From Streptomyces atroolivaceus (GTDB lineage Bacteria > Actinomycetota > Actinomycetes > Streptomycetales > Streptomycetaceae), in assembly GCF_000717025.1 (NCBI RefSeq), contig NZ_JNXG01000012.1, positions 132,831 through 196,830 of the forward strand: a stretch of DNA of 64,000 nt, given 5' to 3'. The notes beneath the pieces were generated by a model. It did not search any database. It saw only the letters and a list, made by a program, of their open reading frames with translations, and had not been told where the DNA came from. Position 1 is the stretch's first letter, and every line of letters starts with the position of its first letter. Positions 37,701-49,700 of the stretch are shown one piece after another. Position numbers and translations under genes: made by a program.

Positions 37701-40700
37701 CCCGGCGCAGGAGGTCCAGCGTGAACGGGCCGGCGGTGTCGAAGTCGGAGTCCGCACGCCACATCTGGTCGACCGCCGCCGCGCCGCGCAGCAGGCCGTC
37801 GTAGTCGGGCGCGTCGTCCACGTCGTGCCCGAAGGTGAGCCGCAGTGCCCGCACCAGGCGCAGCGTCCTCTCGCGCGTCTCCTCCGTGAGGGGTCCGTCG
37901 GCCGGGCCGAACCCGGCGGCCCCGGCGAGGCGGTCGAGTCCGGGGCCCGCGGGCTCCGGCCGGAACAGGTCCCAGGCCCTGTGGCGCCCCTGCGCGTCGG
38001 CGAACAGCGTGCGGGTGTAACGGCCGTTGTCCGACCTCGTCCCCTGCGAGCTGTAGGCCAGGCGAACGGTGCGTCCCGTGGAGTTCGCCACGTGCTGTCC
38101 CATGGACACGTCGCGCAGCGGGTCGGGAACGAACGGGCCGGGGAAGGCGTCGCCCGCGGTGTTCGGGGCCGGCACCGCACTGTCCTTGGGCGCTCCGCTC
38201 CAGCAGACCACCAGGTCGACCCAGTGGTCCTCGGGCAGGTTCGCCAGGCTCTTGCGGCGCTTGAGCCACGGCCCGGCCTCCCGCTCGTCGACCAGCCGGA
38301 CGGTGCCGTCCCGCAGCGCCAGCTGGAGGACGCCGGGTTCGCCGTGCATGTCCAGGCGGTAGGCGGTGTCCTCGGGGCCCGGACGCGGCAGGTCGTACTC
38401 CTGGGACATACCGTCCGTGGCCGGGTAGTGGTGCACGAACGTCGTCATCCGGTCGAGCTGGCGGCCCTCGTCCTCGAAGTGCTTCGCGTACTCGGCGGGG
38501 TGGTGCGAGGCACGGCCGATCTGCTTCCCGCTCAGCGAGCTGACGATGGGCCGGGTGACCACGTCGCGGTGCCAGTCCGGTGCCTCGTCGTCGGGGTCGG
38601 GCGCCAGGCCGGGCTCGCTCGCGATCCAGTCGCCCTGGGGGACGCCGGAACGGCGGACGGTGTCGATGGTGCTCGCCGCGCCGGGGGCCGAGCTGAGCAT
38701 CGCCTCGCCGCTGTGTGCCCAGACCGTCAGGCCGGTGCGGTCGGCCAGCTTGCGCGGCAGGTCGAGGTAGCCGTCCCCGGCGAAGGGGATCGCCAGCACG
38801 ATCGGTGTGCCCCGCGTGAGCCCTTCCCGTGCCACGTCGGCCGCGACCAGTTCCACGAACTCCTCGACGTCCAGCTCAAGCGTCGAGTCGTCCGGCAGCC
38901 GTGCGTCCACCCGGTCGTGCCCTCCGTCGGCGGCCACGACGTACGGGGTCGTGCCCTGCGGCCAGGGGGCCGGGGCCGTGTCGAGGACGTCGTACGTGCC
39001 GGACGGCGCGTCCTCCAGTACGTCGCCCTGGGCGGTGTCCAGCTCCGCGACGGCGTCGTCCTCCCAGTTGAGGCCCGGTACGCGACGTCCCTGGACGGTG
39101 AAGTGGCGGGCGCGGCCCGGCGCCAGCACGCCCAGCTCGGCGAGGTGGAAGGCCCCCAGTGCGGCGAGGCTCGTCGCCGCGCCCGCCGCCGTGGCCCGTT
39201 CCACCAGCGCGAACAGTTCCGCGCGAACGTCCGGCCCGGCGCTCGCGTCGGAGTCCAGGTGCAGTACGCGGCGGGCGAGCGCGTCCACGTCCAGCGGACG
39301 GTCGCGCAGCGAGGGCTCCCGGCGGCGCAGGGTGTCCAGCGTCTGCACGGCTGCCGCGTCCGGCGACTGGGAGACGCCGATCGTGGCCTGCCGGCCGAGT
39401 GCGGCCCGGGTCACACCCTCGAGCGCCCCCGTGCCCACCCAGTCACCGGGGACCCGTGTCAGGCTCTTCGCCCCGATCGAGAAGTCCCCGGCGGTCAGAC
39501 GCGGTTCGCCGGCCGGGCCGTCCTTCTGGAGGTCGTCGAGCGCACGGGCCAGCAGCCGCTCGAACAGGGTGCGGGCGGCCTGCGCGCGCCGCCTGGCCGC
39601 CGAGGCCTGCTCGCTGACGTGCGACGAGTTGTCCGTCCGGCGCGCGTCGGCGCCGTAGCCGGTGACGGTCATGCGCGGCAGCGCCGCGCCGGCCCGCCGG
39701 TTGCGCAGCCCGGCGGCGGCCACCTGGGACGCCAGCCGGCGCAGGGTGTCCGCTCCCTGCGCCGACGGGGCCGTCTCCCCGGGCCCGTACGCCACCAGGG
39801 CGCGCGTCGGCAGGACCGGCAGCGGCCGGGCCGCCTGCGGAGCGGCCGGGGCCGTGTACACCGGTGTGGTGGGCGTCGGCACCGAGGTCATCTCCACGCC
39901 CTGCATGGGGTCTCCGGCCGAGGAGCGGGCCTTCACGGTGGAGGTCGCTGCTGCCGTGGAGCTCTCCCCGGACGAGGGCGCCGCGGGCAGCGGCCGCTCG
40001 ACGTCACGCGGGCCCTCCTGGGTCCCGGCCCGGTCGACGGGCCGGGCCTCCCGCCAGTCGGCGACCGTCGGGCTGGTCAGGGTCAGCAGGGAGTCGACGA
40101 GCGTGGGCACCGCGACGCCTGCGTCGTCCCTGCCGGACAGATCCGCCGGGAACGGGCTCCACCACACTCCGCGGCCCAGCCGCTGGGCGATCACCTCCGC
40201 GACACCGGGCGCCGGGCCGCCGAGTCCGGTCAGCATCAGAAGGACGGGGACGGCCAGCCCTTTTCGCCTCAACTCCACGTCTGCGGCGAGCAGTTCGGCG
40301 AACTCCGCGGCAGTCACCTCGTAGGTGGCACCGTCGAAGCCCACCTGGACGCGGCCGTCGTCCTGGAAGCCCACGTCCGCCAGGACCAGGTGCGGGACGG
40401 GCTTGTCCTTGCCGTACACGTCCTGTCCGGCCCACGGGGCGTCGGTGAGTCCGCCCGGTGTCCGGAATTCGGCCAGTGCGGGCTGGGGTGCCGACAGGTC
40501 CGCCCAGTTGCGGCCGCCGCCCGTGGCGGACCCCATGGCCGTGGACACCGAGGACCGGTCGAAGGCGCCACGCGCCTCCAGGTCGTACGCGGCGGCCACG
40601 TTCGGGTCCGACATGTTCCGGCCCGCGGCGAACCCGCGAGTCAGCACCGTCAGTGTCTCCTCGTGCAGTGTGCCGTTCACCTCGGTGCCGGGGTCGAGGT

Positions 40701-43700
40701 GCCGGATTCTCGCGGTGAGGGCGTCGGCGTCGGGGCCGGCCAGGGTCTCCTCGGCCTTGACGCGCGCCCAGAACATCCGCGCCCGCTCGGCGTCGCCCAC
40801 GTCGTCGGGACCGGAGAGCCCCAGGGCGGCGACGGCCGCCTCGTCCACCGCCACGGTGTCCTGCAGCCACCGGGCGGCGGAGTGCAGCACCGGCAGGGCG
40901 ACGAACCCGCTGACCGGCAGGGAGGGGCCGTCCTTCCATGCCTGTGCGGCCGCGGCCAGTACGCGGCGGGTGACCTGACGGTCCACACCGGAAGCGGCCT
41001 CCGGGTGGGCGGCGATCACCCGGCGCAGCAGGTCCGGGGAGAACGGGCCGGTCCCGCCGAGACGCGGATCGATGTGCCACATGTTGGTGAGCGCACCGGC
41101 TCCGCGGATGAGGGTCGCGAAGTCGGCGTCGTCCTCCACGTCGTGGCCCAGGACCAGCTTCAGGGCCCGCACCAGACGCAGCAGTTCGGCCCGGCTTCCC
41201 GGCGACGGGTCACCCGTGAACCCGGCCGTCGCCGCCAGCCGGTCCAGCTCGGCCTCGTCGGGCTCCGGACGGCTGGTGTCCCACCACCACTGCTGCCCGC
41301 TCGCGTCGGTGAACAGCACCCGCACGGGGTCGTCCTGGTAGGTGAAGACCCCCTGCAGGGCGTGGGACAGCCGGACGGTGCGCCTGGTGACGTTCGCCAG
41401 GTGCTGCCCCAGGGACAGGGCGTCGTCCGAGAGCGGATCGGCGGCGAACGGTACGGGGAAGGAATCACCGACCTGCGAGAGGTCCTGCACGGCGCTGTCC
41501 TGCTGGGCCGACGAGTAGCAGACCACCATGTCGATCCAGTGGTCGTCGGGCAGGCTCGACAGGCTCTTGCGGCGTCGCAGCCACTCCCCCGCCTCGTGCC
41601 GGCCGGCCATCCTCGACCCGCCGCCGGCCAGGGGCAGCATCAGGTGGCCGGGCAGCCCGTGGCCCGCCAGGTGGTACGCCTTGTCCTTCGGTCCGGGGTC
41701 GGCCAGCGGGAGCTTGGCGGAGTACGTACCGGTGGCGCGGTTGAAGTGGACGTACAGCGTCATCTGGTCGAGACGGTTGAAGTTGTCCTCGCGCGACGAC
41801 TCGGTGAGCTCGCCGGGGTGGTGCAGACTGCGGCCGATCTGCTGCCCGGTCCGCGCGCTCACGATGGGCTGGGACAGCACGTCGCGATGCCAGTCCGGGG
41901 CGCTGTCGTCCACGTCGGGCACCAGGCCGGGCCGGACCGGGACCCACGAACCGTGGGGCATCCCGTCCCGCTGGATCACGGCGACGGCGTTCACCGCCGC
42001 CGGATCGGGGGTGCGCCGCGCCAGGCCGCTGTGCGCCCACACCGTGCGGCCGGTGCGCTCCGCGAGCTTGCGCGGCAGTTCCAGATACCGGTCGCCCGTG
42101 AACGGGACGGCCAGCACGATCGGGGCCGTGGCCGGCAGGCCCCGCAGCCCCGGGTCGGCCGCGACCAGTTCGACGAAATCGTCGACATCGAGATCCCGCG
42201 TCGTTCCGTCGGGCAGCAGCGCCGTCACCGTGTCGTGGCCGCCCTCGGCGAGGACGGTGTACGGGGTCACGTCCCATCCCCAGGGGACGAAGTCCGTCAT
42301 CCCGGTCGGAGCGAGCCCGCCCGCCCGGTCCTCCTGGAGGTCGTCCACGAAGAGGCTCGCCATGTCGGCGACCTCGGACCCGGCCCAGTTCAGGCCCGCC
42401 ACCCGGTCGGCTCCCATGGTGACGTACCGGGCACGGTCGGCGGCGAGTACGCCCTCCTCCTCCAGGGCGAACGCCGTGAGGGAAGCCAGTCCGCCGGCCC
42501 GCCCGGCCGCGATCGCCCGCTCGACCGTCGTGTACAGGGCCCGGTGCATCTCCGGGTCGACGAGCACGGACGGGCCGAGGCGGCGGACGCGCCGGGTGAC
42601 CGCGTCCATGTCGAACTCCCCGGCGCGCAGCGCGCTGTCGTCGCGGCGCAGCGCGTCCAGGGTCTCGGCCGCCGCCGCGTGCCCCGGCGAGGTGAGGGCG
42701 ATGGTGGCCTGCCGGCCGAGGTCCGGGCGGCTCACCGCGTCGGACATCGCAGCGGTGCCGTTCCGGCCGGGCAGACGCGCACGGCCGCGCGACGTGATCT
42801 TGAAGTCCCTCGCGGACAGTCGCGTCCGCCCTTCCGGCAGGTTCGTCTGGAGGGTGCTCAGCGCGTCGTCGAGCTTCCGGACGAACAGGTCACGCGCGGT
42901 CCGCGCGCGCCGGTCACCCCTCTGCCGGGCGGCCTGTTCCCGCTGCTGCGCGGTGCCGGCCTGGCGGGCGTCGGCACCGTACCCGGCGATGTCGATCTTC
43001 GGCAGCGGCACCCGCGTACGCAGATTACGCAGACCGGCAGCCGCCACCTGGAACGCCAGCCGTTCGACGCTCTCCTCCGCGCCGGCCGAGGGACGTGTCT
43101 CCCCTTGGGCGTACGTCACGAGGCTCAGCCGGGGCAGGGGAGCGAGCGGCCGCGCGGTCGCGGCGGTCACCGGCGCGGCGAACACCGGCCGGCCGGGAAC
43201 CGTGTCCAGCGTGGTCATGTCCGGGCCGGTGGGTTCGAGACCGGTCATGTCGACGTCGGTCGCGTCCGGACCCGTCAGGTCCGGGTCGGCAAGGCCTGTT
43301 CCGGTCGGACCGAAGTCGAAGTCGAAGTCGAAGTGGCCGGAGTCGAGGTCGTCCCAGGCCGACATGTCGAAGTCACCGAAATCGATCGGGCCCAGATCGA
43401 TGGCGTCCACCATCGACAGGTCGAAGTCGGTCATGGCGGCGTCGGTCCCCGACTGCGCCGCCGGCACCGGATCCGTGGCGGGCGCGGTGGCCTGGCCCGG
43501 TTCGGCGGCGGGCGCGGTCCATCGCTGCCGCAGGCCCAGGCCGGAACGGAGGGTGTCGGCCAGTTCCGTGGCGGAGGCCGGTGCGGCCCCTGGGCCGACC
43601 CCTTCTTCCAGCAGGTGACCTGCGACCCGGCGTACCGCGTCGCGGAAACCGTCACCGGCGTACCGGGAGTCGGCGAGGACCTCGTGCGGCTCCGCCGGCA

Positions 43701-46700
43701 GCACGAGGGATACCGCGGCGTCCCAGGCACGGGTGATGACGGTCCCGTCCGTCCCCTCGGGTGCCGAGTCCGCGAAGCGGGCGTACGCCTGCGCCCACAG
43801 CCGCCGCGACGCGCTCGCGGCCACCGCGTCCAGGGTGTCCGTCCAGGGGCCGGGCCGCGCCATCCGCACCCGGGCCAGGTCCAGCGGCGACAGCGCGCCC
43901 GCGGGCAGCCGGTCGTCGCCGCGCAGCATCATCTCGGTCCGCTGGCCGACGGAGGGTGTGACGCCCGCGGCGCCCATCTCCTGCAGGCCGACGGTCTCCT
44001 CCGCGGCGGGCCGCGCCGGGACGGGCGGCAGGTCGGCCTCGGTCACCTGCTCCGAGATCCAACGCCGTTCTCCGGCGTCCCTCGGGACGGCCGGGCCCGT
44101 GGCAGCGGCGTCGGCCCCTTCGCCCCGCGCCACGCCCAGAGCCTCCGGAGCCACGCCCAGGGTCCACAGCCGGGCCTCGGCGTCCTCCAGCCGGCGGCGG
44201 GCCTCGTCGACCCCGGCCCAGGCGTCCGCCACCGCCGTCTCGTCACCGCTGACCCGCTCCGTGGTCGTGGCTTCGGCGGCGGCCTCGCCGAGCGCGGTCA
44301 GCGCCTGTGCGTGTGCGTCCCAGGCGGCGTCGAGGTCCGTGGTGGGGTCGGCCGCAACGGCCGTACGGGAGGACCGCGCGTTGGACGCCGTGGCCGTGGT
44401 GCCGGAGCTGTCGCCCTGGGAGGCCATGGTCCTCCCCCAGCCGCCCGCCGTGGCCGGCTGTCCGTCCGGTCCAGGCAGCACCGCGACGGTGTAGGTGCCG
44501 GTCGCCGGGTCGTGATGGAGCGTGGTGGCGCTGTCGGTGGCCCACCAGTTCCGGGCCGAGTTCCGGGCGCCCTCACCCGGGATGCTGCCCTCGACAGGCA
44601 TGCCGCCGGAAGGCCTGCCGTGCGGCACCACCGCGATGACCTCGGCGTACCCGTCCTCGTTCAGCAACTCCGGGTCCCTGAAGACCAGTTCACCGAACTC
44701 GCCGGGCGGCACCGGTCCCTGCATCCGCAGTCCGCCGGCGTCACCGTCGGCGACGTACACGAAGGGCCTGGGGCGGTACTGATCGGCCGCCCAGGGCGCG
44801 GGCTCGGTGCCCACGGGCACGAGTGAGCCGTCGGGCGCGTACCCGAGCAGGGTCACGACACTGTGGTCGAACGTGCCCTGCGGTCGGGACGTGCCGTCCA
44901 GCGCCCTGCCCCAGGCGTCGCCGTCGTCGTCCGCCAGGAGCCGGTCGGACTCCAGCGCGCCCTGCTGCTCCAGTTGGTAGGCGGCCACCTCACTCAGTTG
45001 CCACGGGTCGCGGCCGGCTGCGACCGCCTGCCGTGCCACGAGGACCGCTTCGCCGAACCGCGCCGCGTCGGGGGCGGGCAGGTGCAGCACGGCGGCTGCG
45101 AACGTGCCCGGGTCCACATGGCTGGTCGCCATGGCGACCTTGAGCGAGGCCCACAGCAGCCGCGACCACTCGGTCTCGCCCACCGGCGCCGAGACGTCGA
45201 GTCCCAGGACGCTGCGGGCGACGCTCTCGCGGTGGGGTGTGGCGGCGAGGTCCGTCAGCATGTGGACCAGGTGCGGCAGCGCGATCCAGTCGGTCAGGGG
45301 GCCGCGCGGCCCCGTCTCCCAGCGACGTGCCGCCTCGGCCAGCAGGCTCCGGTGTCCGTCCGGCGTGAACCGCGGGCTCTGCCCCGGCGGGAGCCCGTCC
45401 GCGAGGTACCGGGTCAGGAGCTGCCCGTACAGGTCCAGGGTGAACGCGCGTGCACCGTCGAGGTTCAGACCCGGATCGGCCTCGTGCATCAGGTCGAGCG
45501 CACCGATGCCGCGCAGCAGCACCGGGTACTCCGGGCTGTCGTCCACCGTGGAGCCGAAGATCTGGCGCAGCGCCCGGACCAGGCGCAGGGTCCGCTCCCG
45601 CACCGCCTCGGGGGCGGATCCGGGGCCGTGGTGCAGCCCGGCGTCGCGGGCCCTCCGGTCCAGCGCGTCCCCGGCCGGCTCGGGCGTGAACATGACCCAC
45701 GGGTAGGCGCGGCCCCGCGCGTCGGTATGGAGGGTGATGTACGCGTCCTGGCCGGCGTCCGCGGGCTGGACGGCGGCGTTCACCAGGGTGGTGGCGAACA
45801 CCGTGCGGCCCGTCTCGTTGGCCGTGTGCTGGCCGACCGCGACGGTCGACAGCGGGTCGGGCACGAACGGCGGAGCACCGACGATGTGGAGCCCGGGCGT
45901 CTCACCGATGCCCGGCGGCGCCGCCGCGTAGCAGATGAGCAGCGCGACGGGGTGCTCGGGAGCCAGCGAGGCCAGGCTGCGGCGGCGGGCGAGCCTGCGG
46001 GCGAACTGCGGCCCGTCGTCGGTCAGCTCCCCCTCGGGGGTGTGCCAGGTGACGGAGCCCGGCAGACCGTGGTTGTTGGGGAAGTACGGTGCCGGCAGGT
46101 TGAGTGCGGTCCACGGCGTGGGGGCGGTGGGGCCCTTGGGGTCGTAGGCGGTGCGCTGGTGGGTGTAGGTCGTGACCGTCCCCAGCCGGCTGTGCGTCAT
46201 CGTCCGCCGCCAGCCACCGTCGTCCGAATCGGCGAGGTCCATCGAGATGTAGCCCGTGGACCGGTTGCCGTGATGGGCGATGGAGAGGGCGCTGACCTGG
46301 CCGTCGACCGCGTCGACGGGCGGGGTGGACGCCGTGGCGGGCGTGTTGGCGAACCACTGGCCCCGGGGTGCCTTCCGCTCCTCGTCCAGCAGCAGGACCG
46401 CCGAACGGTCCGGTGCGCCGGGGAGGCGCCCTATCCCCGACCGGCCGGTGGTGGCCCACACCTCCCGGCCGAGCCGGTCGGCGAGCCCGCGCGGCAGGTC
46501 GAGGGAGGCGGCGGTGGGCCGGGCGACGTGGAGCAGCAGCGGCCCGGGCCGGCCCGTCAGGTTCCGGTCGAGGGCCATCAACTCGTGGAAGACCTCGGGC
46601 GGTACGGCGCGCGCGAAACCGCCGAGCCCACGGACCACGACCGTGTCGGACCGGCCGCCGAGCATCACGAGGTACGGGTCGGGGTCGCCCTGCGCGGGAA

Positions 46701-49700
46701 GCCAGGGTGCGGTCTCGGGCGCACTGTGACCGGTTGTGCCGTCGGGGGTGCGCGAGATCCGGCCGGTGGTCCCGGCGTCGAAGTCGGCCGGCAGGGGCTG
46801 TCCGAGCCAGTTCCAGCCACGCGGGCGGCCCTGGGCGTCATCGATCCTGAAGTCGGCGTGGAACGCGCCGCGCTGCGCCAGGTAGGAGGCGGACAGCGCG
46901 GGAAGTGTGGCGGCTCCGGCGGTGGACGGGGCCGTCACCAGCCGTACCAGGGCGCCACGCGCCGCGGCGCTCACCGTGTCGGAGGGGTCGAGCAGCAGCA
47001 CCCGGCGTACCAGTGCGTCCAGGTCCAGGAAGCCGCCGCGCAGCTGCGGGTCCGCGGACCGTAGCCGGTCCAGACGTTCCAGCGCCTCGGCGGTCCGGTC
47101 CCGGTCGACGGCGTTGAGGGCGCCCAGGCCGTGCAGTGCGTCGAGGACCGCTTCGCGGTGCCGCTCCGCGTCGTCGGGCGAGACGTCCTGGGGCATGGCG
47201 GCGGTGCCCTGACCGGTGGCGGGGGCGCCGGGCGCGTTCGGCATCTGCGGGACCGGGCGGTTCGGCTCGGTGGCGACGGGCCGCGTGTGGACCGGGCGGT
47301 GCGGGAGCACGGTGCGGCTGCTGCTCCCGCCCTCACGCGTCACGGTGCCCGTGACGCGCCCCGGCTCCAGCTCGTCCAGCAGCGCCTGGGCGTGCTCGTC
47401 GGGGAAGAGCCCGTCCCTCGCGACGTTCTCCCGCAACTCCTGCTCGTCGAGGGGGTAGACGTTCCAGTACCGGCCCCAGTTGTCCGTGTAGTCGAGGGCC
47501 GGGTCATGACCGGGAACGTCGTTCAGCGCCAGCTGGGCGCCGCGCATCACCTCGTGGGCGGTGTGGTGGCCCACCGTCAGTGAGATGGCCATCATCCCCG
47601 CCCGGATCAGGCCGAGGTCCAGGTCGACGCCCCACTGGTCCCGCATGCGGGCTGCGTGCAGCATGAAGCGGTACGTGGACCCGGCGGTGCCGGTCGCCAC
47701 CAGACCGCCTGAATCCTCGGAGAGCCCCTGGAAGGCGGCGTTCATCGCGATGTCGTACACGGACGTCGCCGGCATCCAGGTCAGTCCGGCCTCGTCGACG
47801 GCGAACCGGCGCTCCGCCTCGCTCAGCGGCGGACGCGCCTCGTCCGGGCGTGCCGGGTTCGTCACGGGCGGCGGCAGCTCCTTGAGCGCGGCCTGCTTCT
47901 CCGCGGGGGTCATGTCCGACGCCTGGATCTCCGTGGCGCGCCGCATGTACTCGGTGTAGGTCTCGAGCTGCCGTCTGCTCGGCCGCTCGGCCGCGATCTC
48001 CGGGTGCTGTTCCTCGGCGCCGCCGAGCATCTCCGGCACGAGATCGTTGGAGATCCCCTCGTACAGGAACGCCACGAGCTCCCGCAGGTTCCCGCTCCTC
48101 AGTACCCGCTGGAGCGCCTCGCGGGATGTGCCGACGACGCCCGCCTTGAACTTGCTGGTTTCGCCGAACGTCGCCAGCGCGCGCGGGTACCGCTTGCGCG
48201 TCTCCGCCCACGCGGCGCTCGCCATCTTCCGGAACTCGGCGGTGACCGCCTCGTGTTCGGCCAGGTACTCGCCCAGCCTCTTGTCGAAGGCGACGGACTC
48301 CTCGGCGTAGCGGATGCGCGCCAGGACCCACGGGGGCGCGTCGCTGTTCCTGCGCTCCGGGCTCGGCTGGACGGAGCCGCCCGGCGGCCGGGACCTGGCG
48401 CGCCCGGGGGTGGGCGCGGTCTCTGTGGCCTCGGGCCGGGTGGTCGCGGGTCCGGCGGTCTCGGGCCGTGTGACCGGCGGCTCGGTGGTCGTCGTGGGTC
48501 CGGCGGGCGTCGGCCGTGTGGGTGCGGGTTCCTCCGATCGGACCGCTTCTCCGACAGGGACGGTGCGCCCGTCGGGCCCCGCCGGGACCAGGCGGTGATC
48601 GTCGATCTCGATGGTCACCACGCGTCCCTGGGCGGGGTCGGTGGCGCTCCGCACCCGCTTGGCGGCCTTGACCAGGCCGAAGTCCCGTACGCCGACGCGC
48701 GGCCCGCTCAGGCCGGTCTGGAAGGTGTCCAGAACCTGGCCCAGCCTGGCCCCGAGCGCCTTGGCGACGGCGTCGGCCCGCTCCTGGCCGCTGGCCTGCG
48801 AGCGGTTGCCGTGCCCGGTGAGGGTGACCGAGGGCAACGGAAGGCCGTGGGCCCGGTTCCACAGGCCCGCGCGTGCCAGCGAGAGGGCAAGGCCGTCGAT
48901 CGTGCCGTCCGCGTCGGCCGGGACGCCGCGCTCCCCCTCCTCGAAGTGGACGGCCTGCTGGTACCAGCGCGGCGCGTGGCCGTGCAGCACCACTGTCGTC
49001 AGCGGGTTGGCCACCGCGGGCGAGGAGTCGGACAGCAGCGCCGCGTTGACCTCGTGTGCCGACTCGCCGGGGCGTTTGCTGTACGCCCGGAAGGACCACA
49101 GGTCCTTGCTGTCCATGACCGGCGCGGCGGCGCGGATCAGATCCTTCGCGCGGGAGCGGGCCTGGGACGCCTCGCGCAGTGCCAGCGCGTGCTCGGGCCG
49201 GTCCTCGTCGAAGTACCACGGCAGTTGTTCCGCCTGGTGGACGTCTGCGAGGGCCCTGGCCACGCGTGCGAAGCCGTCCAGCCGGTCGGTCTCCGCCTCG
49301 TCCGCACCGCGTTGCCGTGCCTCGGCGGCGCGCCGCTCGGCTTCACCGGCGAACCTGGTGAGTTCGTCCTCGCCGTAACGGTCGAGGTTCTCGTCGACGA
49401 CGTCGTCGAGGAGCCCGGCCGGGATCTCGCTCCGGGAGTGTGTCTCGTTCTCCAGCGTGATCTGGTGGGTGCCGTCCTCGCTGGCCAGCACCACCTGCGC
49501 GAAGTGGTAGGAGGCGTGCGGGCCCACCCGGTCGCCGGGTTTGGCGTGGTTGTGCGTGAACAACTGCGCGCCGCCGTCGTTCGTGGTGCTGACCGACTGG
49601 ATCAGGTAGCCCTCGCCGACCCCCGCCCACGCGTACTCGTTGACGCCGATGCGTTGTGCGGCCGAGGCCAGCGGGGTACGCAGCGGGTTGTCCTGCGGCT

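Noticed and set aside
36649..44826. A 2,725-codon open frame on the plus strand
   Set aside because: It lies wholly antisense to the giant gene. Its translation is Arg/Gly/Val/Pro-rich without domains and is the expected mirror of third-position G/C bias.
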